This document shows positions 1 through 8,149 of a DNA stretch of 12,966 nucleotides, piece after piece; within the stretch, counting starts at the first letter, position 1; every line of letters begins with the position of its first letter. Origin of the DNA: Isohypsibius dastychi (Eukaryota > Tardigrada > Eutardigrada > Parachela > Isohypsibiidae); assembly GCA_034696485.1 (NCBI GenBank), contig JAQIWT010001027.1, positions 1-12,966 of the forward strand, written 5' to 3'. A program made the translations under genes and the position numbers. The notes beneath the pieces were generated by a model, which saw only the letters and a list, made by a program, of their open reading frames with translations, made no database searches and had not been told where the DNA came from.

Positions 1-14
1 CAGGTTTTTTTGTT

Positions 15-26
15 CCCCCCCCCCCC
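15..26. repeat. homopolymer run of 12 C
   Basis: Twelve C follow a T-rich stretch, and ACCC comes after. Runs like this are unstable and prone to assembly error. Nothing else is recognised in 1-179, apart from weak similarity of 150-180 to 8225-8250. Confidence 0.6.
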
Positions 27-179
27 ACCCGGCACACCCTTGTCGGCTATATGGGCTGGCTTGTTGTGACATTTCTTGTTCTAAAGGAATCATGCTTCAT
101 TCACAATGGAGTGGCGGGTGTAAGCAATGCTTCGGAACAAGAACGTTTTAATTCGAACCGCGGTCACAACCGTCGCCCA

Positions 180-840
180 TATTTCGATTTGTTTCTTTGG
201 TGCCTTTAGATCGGTGCAGTCGTTCAAACGGCTGACGTTGATTTGAACAATCAGAACATGATGTCTGTCAGCGTTATCGATTTGAGTAACCCCCGGAAGT
301 CTCTACTCATTTGCATGGAATTCATGGTTGATGAAAGACGTTCTATTCTATTCTCTTGGCACATTACGGCTAAGCAACAGGTGTTTTCCACTTCGCTTAT
401 TAATCATCCATTCCGTACCAATGTACCAGTTCAAACATTCGCCTGTAGCTCCTCGTGACTTATTGGTTTGTGGGGCGAAAACAAACTGGTTATGAATCGT
501 GCCATCAGACAACCCTTCCGCCAAAAAAATCCTCAAAGGCTAACGGCGCATATTCAACATGAATTCGGTCGGCTAACGACACTTGGGAGGACGCGATTTT
601 GCGGGTTCGGAAAGTGGAGGTTTGAGGTGTAGGTTGGGCTAAGCTTTTTCCTGTCTGGAGCCAGTCTTAAATTCTTAAATCAACCTATACTTCCAACCTC
701 CACTTTCAAGTCATGCAAAATCGCGCCCTCCCAACTATCATAATATTTCAGCGTTCGATCACATAGCTCTGATTCAAAAAGCACGCATTATCTTCGGTCT
801 TTGGTTCGTCATCACGGATGATCATGAGTGGTTGTTTATG
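180..840 (-). pseudogene. decayed block related to the body of the second protease copy
   Basis: This stretch lies downstream of the intact protease. It aligns in pieces with 8270-8760: for example 281-330 with 8330-8380, 466-530 with 8513-8577, and 750-800 with 8664-8715. The minus frame matching the relic at 8177-8398 is broken by several stops, and the plus frame carries a TGA at 456-458. A MITE interrupts the block at 583-734. I read it as a dead protease body without its own signal exon. The direct resemblance to protease sequence is weak here and comes mainly through the better-preserved copy at 8150-8400. Confidence 0.4.
583..734. mobile_element. 152-bp palindromic MITE
   Basis: Terminal inverted repeats of about 55 bp (583-637 and 680-734) start TTGGGAGG and end CCTCCCAA. 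They share GCGATTTTGC, AAAGTGGAGGTT and TAGGTTG blocks in opposite orientation, separated by about 40 bp. There is no coding capacity. The paralogous stretch near 8625-8640 reads straight through (gacag-tatc), which acts as an empty site. The target duplication is not clear. Confidence 0.75.
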
Positions 841-1233
841 AGAATACATTAAAATAAAAGTACATGGCTTCAACTAAGATCTTCCATGCGCATCTCATTT
901 TTGCTGCCATGAAATTAATGAACTCTCAGATAAACTCAAAAGATCGAAATAACGTTCCTCGTTCCTGCAATCGCTCTGGACGATCCTACGGCTTTCTTGC
1001 AGCTCACAAATGCACTGAACTTGAAAAGAGGACAATCAGAGAGTTGGACAGTCCTTTAGGCTTTGTCGACGTTGAACGTGGTCGTCTCGTCTGGTAGGAT
1101 ATCGAGCGAATCCTTTTCATCTCTCCGCATAATCAACATTCCTCGTTGATTCCAGAGTTTAACTTCGTGCGATGTCAGTTGACTGTGCTTTCGTGGCTCA
1201 CTGGTGACAGTGCGAATCCTTGTTCAGTTCAAC
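841..1233. other. region downstream of the protease, no firm gene
   Basis: This is presumed 3' flank of the minus-strand protease. A minus frame at about 1060-1215 is open for some 50 codons and includes MLIMRRDEKDSLDILPD, faintly like MLMRRDFRE in the second-copy relic. That may be another relic or chance. The plus frame 864-1097 has no convincing protein character. Confidence 0.3.
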
Positions 1234-2160
1234 TTAGATCCTGCGTCTATGAAACCTTTTCACATCTGTCGTCTCTAGTATCCACCGCACATAATAATCC
1301 ACTTTGACGAAGACATGGGGCGTTCGTGAGTTCATTCTGTTAAATGAACATTTCACATCATTGAAGTCAAATAGGATGAGTGTGCTTACTGTGTCCGATC
1401 GCCTCGGATCGCCAAGCCAATCAAGTAAATTCCATCATTTCTCTGATTGATCAACGGTGAACCACTATCACCCTGAAAGAAAAATTCATTACATTTCATA
1501 TCAATTCTTCCGTAGACCACTGAATTCTGAGATTACTGCCTTACATTAACAAATCCAGTGCCACTTCTATCCGTGCATAACTGGTGGTCTCCTGAAAAGT
1601 GTTTGCCGAGTTCCCATAATGATTCTCTGCATTTCTCGTTGCCCCATTGATTGAGCGGAGTGGTGCGGGATTTGCGGTCACCATTCCAAGCCGTCAGTTG
1701 AATATCTCCCGTTATTATATGTGGTGCAGTTTTTGGCAACGCAACGTGCTGGAACCTACCACGCTGCAAAGGCTGAGCCAATTCGAGAAGGGCGATATCA
1801 TGGTACCCAGTGTTGACATCATATTTCGGATGCATGGTGATACTGGCGATCTGAATTTCATGGATCTGGTTGTTGACGTTGGAAATCCTGACACGAAATC
1901 CCTTCTGATTCTGAATGAAGCAGTGGGCCGTCGTGACGACGAACTGTTCAGATATAAGCGAGCCGGTGCAGAAATGGTTACGACCTCTCCGGATACTCAC
2001 GACAGAGCGATGATCATATTGACCTGAACAGATATTTATGAAGAATTGCGTCATGTATAGCTGGAATATGTAGAACACTACAGTAGAACGCTCTTAGCAC
2101 AGTTGACTTACCAAGCGCGACATAGAACAGTGAAAACAGCAACAGGGCACACAATGCCAT
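1234..2160 (-). CDS. secreted chymotrypsin-family (S1) serine protease, 4 exons, complete
   Basis: Exons on the minus strand are 2112-2160, 1545-2023, 1390-1472 and 1234-1336. All phases agree, giving 237 residues. Exon 1 encodes a signal peptide (MALCALLLFSLFYVALG). The S1 triad is visible: His in TTAHC, Asp in YHDIALL and Ser in GDSGSPL at the start of exon 3. The C-terminus has the family pattern HVFVKVDYYVRWI. Cys pairs 42-58 (FCTG/AHC) and 168-182 (EKC/QLC) are present. Oddities: no IVGG-type activation site lies between the signal and the VSIRRG strand. The residue six before the catalytic Ser is Gly rather than trypsin's Asp, and Cys191 is Val, so trypsin specificity is unlikely. Family membership is secure. 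Secretion into the gut lumen is inferred from the signal peptide and the promoter GATA sites. No AATAAA was seen downstream. Confidence 0.88.
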
Positions 2161-2261
2161 TTTGATGAATACAGTGTGGTAGGAAAATTAGAGTTTCTTG
2201 AAACCTGCGCGGTTTTCAGAATGAACTATACTGATCTGTTTCTTTGGAGTGTGAACGCACT

Positions 2262-2269
2262 ATTTTATA
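2262..2269 (-). promoter_or_regulatory. TATA box of the serine protease gene
   Basis: The minus strand reads CTATAAAATAG about 100 nt upstream of the ATG at 2160. The matching place in the broken second copy (about 9011-9020) reads CATACAAAG, so the box has been lost there. Confidence 0.55.
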
Positions 2270-2306
2270 GCATCTCTTCAGAATATTGAATGTATTACGT
2301 GCGAAG

Positions 2307-2315
2307 TTTATCAGT
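2307..2315 (-). promoter_or_regulatory. ACTGATAAA site, matches the nematode intestinal GATA-factor (ELT-2 type) consensus
   Basis: The minus strand reads ACTGATAAA, the extended form preferred by ELT-2-like intestinal GATA factors in C. elegans. It lies about 150 nt upstream of the protease start. The 13 bases TTTATCAGTGACG (plus strand) recur exactly at 9055-9067 upstream of the broken copy. Intestinal expression is an inference. Confidence 0.5.
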
Positions 2316-2327
2316 GACGTGACATCT

Positions 2328-2333
2328 TTATCA
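2328..2333 (-). promoter_or_regulatory. second GATA site of the protease promoter
   Basis: The minus strand reads TGTGATAAAG, 20 nt upstream of the first GATA site. The duplicate locus has TTTATACAGG here, so this site is not kept in the broken copy. Confidence 0.35.
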
Positions 2334-2367
2334 CAGTACACACATACCAGACACGCGTTATCTCGAA

Positions 2368-2382
2368 CTTGCAACACGTGTT
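2368..2382. promoter_or_regulatory. conserved E-box element CTTGCAACACGTGTT
   Basis: This contains the palindrome AACACGTGTT with a CACGTG core, as bound by bHLH factors. The same 15 bases occur at 9122-9136 upstream of the broken copy, at nearly the same distance from the GATA site (61 versus 67 bp). Which factor binds is unknown. Confidence 0.45.
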
Positions 2383-2383
2383 G

Positions 2384-2983
2384 GACAAGTCGCGCGAGTA
2401 TTCTCGCATGAGTCAACAGGCCGGGAGAGATGTCTAATAAACTGAACAAAGTTCATGACAACGCAGCGTCGTCTGACGCTTTTGCCTGTCAGCTCGTTCT
2501 CACGCTCGAGACTAAGGAGTTCCAATTGAGGTCATTATTTGGTGCCTAAGACATCCAGCTGATCGTAAGATTCCAGGCTCACTTCACTGAAGAAAGCAAC
2601 CTCAGTGTTACGAGAAATTTGGATGGCTCTTGGAGTAAAACGACAGTCTCTCAAAGCGAACAGAAGGATCTTAAATAATTTTATCAGTTTGAATGAACTT
2701 ACCATACTGTCATCTGAACCCCAAATCTATCTCAACGTTTCTCGCCGAACGAAATGATTACCGGCAAGCAACATGGTCTAGTTGTACCACTTCAAAGGGG
2801 AACAAACATTCCAATAATTCTAATCAAAATCCAGTTCGAAACGAATTCCGCAGAAGGTCCACATCAGCATGAAACATGACTCTTGAAAGAAGCCACCGTC
2901 TGTTTTGTGCCGCGGTGTGTTTTCGCCTGAACACCGATCGCCATCATTTTCAGTGCGAAAGTGGATTTTCGGCGAGAAATATA
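2384..2983. other. intergenic region between protease promoter and foldback element
   Basis: No exon with consistent splice signals was found. Bases 2775-2793 match 8697-8715 at 18 of 19 positions, which might be a scrap of the duplicated locus. The rest shows no motif I can name. Confidence 0.3.
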
Positions 2984-4672
2984 TTGGTTACTCTTTTGTA
3001 TGGTGCACACTTGTAGCCGGCAAAAGTGTTTCCCTGCATCCCAGTTACCCAGGGAAACTTTGTTTGGGAAACTTTATCAAAGTTTCCCTCCTTGTTTCCC
3101 TCTTCAAATTTTCAGCAGGATGGTGACTGAAACTATTTGTTACCTGCTTCTGAATGGTTCTGGCTCCACTACTGTGATAATTTGATATCTAACTGCCAAC
3201 CAGAGTTCCAAATTATCAAAAATGCATTATCTAGGGCCAAGGCCAAGACATGAAATGCGCAAATTTTCACCGAATTTACGATGTTGGTGTGCAATTATAA
3301 TAAAATGGTTAAACTCTCACTTGATCCTCATCAGAAACTGGTGAAGGTTTTTCCGAAAAGTATGCAACGTTTCCCTCACAACACAAACCGATTGGGAAAC
3401 AACCTGGGAAACTTTGCTAAAAGTTGGCAAAGTTACCCTCACTATACAAAGCGATAGGGAAACAGTGAGGGAAACTTTGCTAAAAGTTGGCAAAGTTTCC
3501 CTACTGGGCTGTATAGCGCATAAACGATCTATTCAGTTTATGTAAGGGTTAGGTGCTGTGAATTACTGTATTAGTGATATTTAATACTTTTCACGCTAGC
3601 AGAAACACCGGATGACTAGTTTGGAATTAACCAAAAATTTTAGTTCTTTTTTATTTTATTGAATCTTGTTATTACAGAGCCATAGGCAATACGTATAACT
3701 AGAATAGATGCAAGCTAACAAATAATCTGGCCATCATCCAAATCAGCATTAAGATTAACCAGCACCAACCAATCAATCAAACACGTGGTAAAAACGAATA
3801 AGTGACACAATCAAATGTTTTGGTTCGACTGTGCGATGGTCCAGCAGTGCAGTACAACGGAGGCCGCAACGATGCTGGTCAATTTGAATGCTGGTTTGGA
3901 TGTTAGCCAGATTACTTGTTTTGCTTGTATGTGAGTAACCCGATAACAATACTCCCGTTGTTTTGTTCAAGAGTTCACCGCAAATCAAAATAACAATTTC
4001 ACTGCGTTATTAGTTGGTGAGTCGGTACAGGGATCGCTGGCTTGTCAAAAAGATAGAGGTTGCCGATTCTGTCGTCGGTCAGTTCGGGTGAAGCAGTGAA
4101 TAGCTTTGTTTTTGAAAGAATTTTTGTTCACTTCGATCCATGAAAGGCGTTTTTTGATCATGTTCGACCAACGGCTGAATATTCTCGTAAAGGTTTCTTT
4201 CGTTGTCATCAAATTGCTCGAGGGTAACTTCGGTAACTTTAAGCAAAGTTTCCCTCGATGTTTCCCAATCGGTTTGTGTAGTGATGGAAATGTCGCATAC
4301 TTTTCACAAAGATCCTCGCCAGTTTCTGATCAGGATAAAGTGAGAATCCAACTAATTCATCATTGCACACCAACAGCGCAATTTCGATGAAAATTTGAGC
4401 ATTGCATGGCTGAGCCTTCGTACCGAAATAATGCATGTTTGATCATTTTGAATTCTGGGTGGCAGCTAAATATGCAATCATCAAAAAAATGTTGCCAGAA
4501 TCACTCAGAAGCAAAAACAAACAGTTTGAGTGACTATTCTGCTGAAATTTGATGAGGGTAACAAGGAGGGAAACTTTGATAAAGTTTCCCAAACAAAGTT
4601 TCCCTGGGTAACTGGGATGCAGGGAAACACTTTTGCCGGCTACAAGTGTGCACCATACAAAAGAGTAACCAA
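2984..4672. mobile_element. 1.69-kb foldback (long inverted repeat) DNA element, non-autonomous
   Basis: The left arm is 2984-3503 and the right arm, inverted, is 4221-4672. Both ends read TTGGTTACTC inwards and are flanked by TATA (2980-2983 and 4673-4676), a likely target duplication. The outer ~113 bp of the arms are identical, with a single mismatch in the first ~119 bp. Inner parts are clearly more diverged, perhaps 75-80% by eye. The arms carry about 17 copies of GGGAAAC or its complement, often as GGGAAACTTTG. The left arm has an extra ~65-bp tandem unit near 3368-3503. The centre (3504-4220) has no transposase I can recognise, so the element probably moves with enzymes supplied elsewhere. 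Confidence 0.8.
3504..4220. other. central spacer of the foldback element
   Basis: Single-copy sequence between the arms. Open frames here (for example minus 3773-3988) are short and show no domain, DDE-type residues or splice-consistent exons. I see no gene. Confidence 0.4.
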
Positions 4673-5267
4673 TATATTACGCTACCAAGTACATCTCCCT
4701 AGAAACCGAAAACATAGCACCACGTCTGACATGCAAGCAAACATGATGCAATAATTGGCTGCTCAGTAATTTCTGATTTGCAACCTGAAACGGGACTTCT
4801 TATATTAGGAAGGCGGTAATAATCAGCTGCTGTTGAATGTCATGATTACGGGCCCATATTTGTTCACATTATTTATTGGTACAAAGAATGAATGGTGTAT
4901 CATTTCAGGGTTTTCGAACGGCCACGAAGCCACAAGGAATCCACTTGGGAATCTTGAACGAATTTCGATCTCGAACACTATTTGCGGAACCGGAAGGTGC
5001 TCAGTCTGACAGGTTTAATTGTAGACGTTTTACAGAACATATGCAGCAAAGACACAGTTGTTTGTTGTTGGATATGTTAAAATTCTCACGAACGACCGTT
5101 TTTTCTTTTATCACAATGATCAAGATTGCCGGCGTACGATTTGGTGGAACGACTACAATGATTAGAATCTCATTCGTCTGCAGTCAGTTTTGCTTCTTTT
5201 TCCTTCATTTGCTTTTCTTTTTGGTTAACTGACTTATCATCGCTTCGCTTTTGCACAGTTTTCCACA
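4673..5267. other. upstream region of the seven-exon gene
   Basis: Apart from the possible exon at 4909-5012 this region holds no clear gene. TTTTGCACAG ending at 5258 is a good acceptor 9 nt before the ATG at 5268. In a nematode it could be a spliced-leader trans-splice site. A pyrimidine-rich run at 5190-5225 lies just before it. Confidence 0.35.
4909..5012 (+). other. possible orphan exon
   Basis: TCATTTCAG precedes 4909 and a weak donor (AG then GTTTAA) follows 5012. The frame is open and protein-like: it starts GFRTATKPQGIHLGIL and ends FAEPEGAQSDR. The frame runs on to 5232 without a stop, but the later part is low in complexity and rich in Phe and Leu. No partner exon was found upstream or downstream, so it could be part of an untraced gene, a relic or chance. 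Confidence 0.25.
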
Positions 5268-7778
5268 ATGGATGATCAAAGATCTGGCTGGAATGTATCT
5301 TTGGGAGCTGGAAAAATTTACTCTGGACCGACCCAGCGTAAGAGTGAGTACCATTTTTGCGAGATACTTCTATAGGCTTTTTATAATGTGTGTCTAGTGA
5401 GACCCGAGTGTAACCGTTTTCTTGAACTCCCGTTTTCTTGAACCCGAGATTCACAAACCCCATTGTTGTGACAACCAAGGTTTGCGAATCCCGTTTTCTT
5501 CGACACTAAAACTTAAAACTTTTTGTGAAAATGTACAATTGCTAGTGGAGAAGCTGGTGTGAGTGCTGAGATCAAGAATTTTGCAGATACTTTGTGCCTA
5601 CCATTGGTATCAAGTGGAGACGGGTGTTTATTATATCCCTCTGCTTACCTCCGTATCTTATTTAACAGTACGGTGATCATCAGCACCATCTGTAGTTTAG
5701 AACTTAACATACCAAAGTGGGAGACCAACATTCTCAAACAAAACACACGAGATGAGCTATTTTCCCTACTTTGCAAGTGACAAAACCATACAGGTGCAGG
5801 GTTCACCAAAACGAGGTTTGTGAACCTTGGAGTTCAAGAAGACGTTGTTTGTGAACCTTCTTCAGTTAATGAAGCGGGGGTTATGAACCCCGGGCTCAAA
5901 AACTCGGTGAGTTCAAGAAAACGGCTACGCGTATGCCACATGAGACTCCGGTGAGATACACGAGTGACAATACTTAGATACGCGAATGCATTGTAATGTT
6001 GTGGGACAGAATGTCAAACCGCCCAAATACGACCGGCATATCGGGAAGAGCTGCAGCGGAGCTTACATGATTTTCTGGAGCTCCTTGAAAGTCACTGTAT
6101 GAATCTAAAATAACATATACGTTGTATCCAGGTTTCATCCGCGCATTCCACGGACTAATTAGTGAGAATGGTCAGAAGCCTCGGCGCGGAATGGCACAGC
6201 TGATTCTGTCGGTTCATCAAACGCAACGCATTGAGCTCATAGAAGTTGGGAAAATAGTGAATAAGGGAAATGCGACGAGCATCTTCAAGTTTATCTGGAT
6301 GGAACTAGCCACTCGAATGTGGAAGGCTGCAATGGAAATTTTCCCGACTGCTGTCATCGTGGACGCTGGTGAGGACCGAGCATCCACCATTCTAATTTGC
6401 TTTCAAGATGAAAAATCATCTGTTTCGGAGTATTACAGAATATCACGGTTGGGCAAGTGCAATCGGCAAGACGCCGTATTCGCACTTTTTCAGTGCAATC
6501 GAAATAATCACTTAAAACTCTAAATCAAACCTGAATGAATACTTTTATTATTCAAATCGAATCACAGAAATACATCAAATCATGACGTCCGTCAGTCTCG
6601 AGACTAAAAATTTAATAAAGAAATTCAACTCGCGCGTGTAGCCGACGGAATTACACGCGCGTGTATTACACAGGTTTTGTTAATGTCCATAACATGATTT
6701 TGAACATACGTCCCTCCAAACTTTCTTCTGATTTAATCAACTCAGCAACGATCTGAATTATAGTGAGGCCGATAGTTAACTGATGAACGGCAATGACGGA
6801 CGTTGCTCTATCCATCCTAGATGAAGTCAGAAATCCAAAGATCATTCGACGGGCTTCAACAGAAACAACCTCCACCCGAATGATTAGTTAATGCGATTGT
6901 ACCTCAAGTTGCAGACTGGATTGTTAGGATTTGTGGGTGGCATGGCTTAGCTGTCTACACATACGGTCAATCATCCAATTTAAATAGTATTTTTCTCCAG
7001 AGACATCTGTCGGTGTAAAATTAATGGAGCTTCGTTCGTTGCGCCACCATGAACAACTCCGACCACGACCACTCGCCGATAGCTTGGATAATTTCGATGG
7101 AAATGCGCTGAAATTAACATCATATTGCGTTACCGATACAGTTTTGGACGATATTTGTAGGCAGATTAACGAAGGTCTCATGTACTGTACCTCAAGTTAG
7201 CGCAACTTCTACGTTTCTTTTTCAAATCTCGCACTACAGTATCCTCTTCGATGCATATGGAATAGTCACCATATCGGATGACTTCAACGTACATTACTAC
7301 AAGCAGGAGATCGCAGACACAAAACTGGTGACTTTACAAAGCCGAACGATCATCAAATGAGATTAAGCACGTGACCAATTTTAGGTGGCACGCTTGGCCT
7401 TAAGCTGGATTGGTCTCAGTGATGTTCGTTCAGAGATCCGTGAAATTGGTGGCATATTCGTTGAAACATTTATGGGATTGAAAAGTGGTCGGGGCACCCG
7501 CGGGAGAGGGAGAGTAACTGAAAGATACCCTCGAGCTGACCGTCTACGTCGTCCTGATGAATATAGACGTAAGACTGTCTCTGTTTCCAGACCTGATCAG
7601 GTTTTTGGTTTGCTTATTCACAGCGAGAATTAATAGACTAGAACAACAGATGTTGACGGAGGAAGCTCGGCACGACGAAGCAGTTCACCAGCTTCAGCAT
7701 GTGAATGCGCGATTTCAAGAACTCTCGCTAGCTGGCGGTGCTCCATCCGCAGTAGAAGTAAGTTCCAGCAGTTCATGA
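5268..7778 (+). CDS. seven-exon gene, 335-residue protein of unrecognised family with RG-rich linker and coiled coil
   Basis: Exons are 5268-5343, 6010-6096, 6132-6368, 7001-7181, 7240-7327, 7385-7568 and 7624-7778. Every junction has GT-AG ends and matching phase, and the sum is exactly 336 codons including TGA. The protein starts MDDQRSGWNVSLGAGK. A helical, mostly hydrophobic middle follows (LHDFLELLESHCF, FKFIWMELATRMW, LIILFDAYGIVTISDD), then an RG-rich linker (GRGTRGRGR, about residue 260). The C-terminal coiled coil is RINRLEQQMLTEEARHDEAV. No signal peptide or clear membrane helix is seen. The RG box could suggest RNA binding, but that is only an inference. Intron 2 is just 35 nt, and the donor of exon 4 (AT-GTACTG) is weak. 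The last exon has an alternative end, listed separately. Confidence 0.75.
5395..5975. repeat. inverted-repeat element inside intron 1
   Basis: CCGTTTTCTTGAAC occurs at 5414-5427 and 5430-5443, with a partial copy from 5491. It returns inverted as GTTCAAGAAAACGG at 5911-5924, with a variant at 5832-5844. Related TTTGTGAACC / TTCACAAACC boxes are scattered between. The ends are only moderately similar, so this looks like an old MITE-like insertion explaining the 666-nt intron 1. The open frame at 5559-5780 inside it shows no recognisable protein. Confidence 0.5.
6369..6523 (+). other. possible intron-retained C-terminal extension of exon 3
   Basis: If the donor at 6369 (GTGAGG) is not used, the exon 3 frame stays open for about 51 more codons to TAA at 6521-6523. 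An AATAAA follows at 6614-6619. This would give a short protein without the RG linker or coiled coil. It may be a real alternative 3' end or chance readthrough of an intron. Confidence 0.3.
6614..6619 (+). terminator. AATAAA within intron 3, possible early polyadenylation signal
   Basis: AATAAA lies 91 nt after the in-frame stop at 6523. An opposite-strand AATAAA (TTTATT at 6544-6549) lies nearby, so the signal could also belong to a repeat. Support is positional only. Confidence 0.3.
6631..6665. repeat. GC-rich hairpin in intron 3
   Basis: CGCGCGTGTA (6631-6640) pairs perfectly with TACACGCGCG (6652-6661) over an 11-nt loop. Bases 6652-6665 (TACACGCGCGTGTA) are also a 14-bp palindrome by themselves. 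It lies 12 nt after the AATAAA. Confidence 0.6.
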
Positions 7779-7966
7779 ACCTGCCACCCAGTGACCTCAA
7801 ACCATGATCTATGAGAATAACGTCTGTTGATGACGTTTGGCATAAACACACCGGGTGATAGCTAATTTGAATCCGTACCGCTACAATCACTACTGTCGAC
7901 CACCACGAAAAAGCGCCAGAGACTTGTTCTGCCATCTACGTTGACTTTCCTGCCGTGTTTGTTCAG

Positions 7967-7993
7967 TCAACCTCAGCGGAAAGCTGGCTGTAA
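7967..7993 (+). CDS. alternative last exon of the seven-exon gene
   Basis: A strong donor, GTAAGT at 7758, lies inside exon 7 (after the codons for AVE). A good acceptor, TTTGTTCAG, precedes 7967. Joining them keeps phase and adds STSAESWL before TAA at 7991, in place of the unspliced end (AVEVSSSSS). The resulting protein would have 337 residues. Because the donor matches consensus better than most others in this gene, this may be the main form. No AATAAA is seen after either end. Confidence 0.45.
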   Translation, partial: STSAESWL

Positions 7994-8149
7994 CTGGGTC
8001 TCCCTCGTTTTGCTATCCGTGACTACCACAGTTCAAAAACTCATTGACATATACAAACTTGCCTTCACTCGGTTGATCGGTTTCCGCGATCTCACACCAT
8101 GTGGGATTTTGATATGAATCGCGCTGGTAAACTGATGTGCACTAATTTT

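Noticed and set aside
1647-2027. 126-codon plus-strand open frame
   Set aside because: It is the antisense of exon 2 of the clear serine protease.
2216-2449. 77-codon minus open frame
   Set aside because: It overlaps the protease promoter (TATA, GATA and E-box) and has no protein-like features.
2775-2793. 18 of 19 match to 8697-8715
   Set aside because: Flanking sequence does not align convincingly, so a third copy of the locus is not supported.
2905-3185. Two overlapping plus open frames
   Set aside because: They lie in the arm of the foldback element and encode repeat-derived sequence.
4106-4754. Open frames on both strands
   Set aside because: They lie in or next to the inverted arm of the foldback element, with no transposase motifs.
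5170-5478. 102-codon minus open frame
   Set aside because: It runs antisense to exon 1 of the seven-exon gene and into the intron repeat, and is low in complexity at its end.
6666-6875. 69-codon minus open frame in intron 3
   Set aside because: It looks somewhat protein-like (FGFLTSSRMDRATSVIAVHQ) but has no partner exon or recognised domain; it could be a relic in an inserted repeat.
6924-7181. 85-codon minus open frame
   Set aside because: It is the antisense of exon 4 of the seven-exon gene, whose phases are consistent.
7630-7935. 101-codon minus open frame
   Set aside because: It is the antisense of the coiled-coil exon; the plus strand has matching splice phases.
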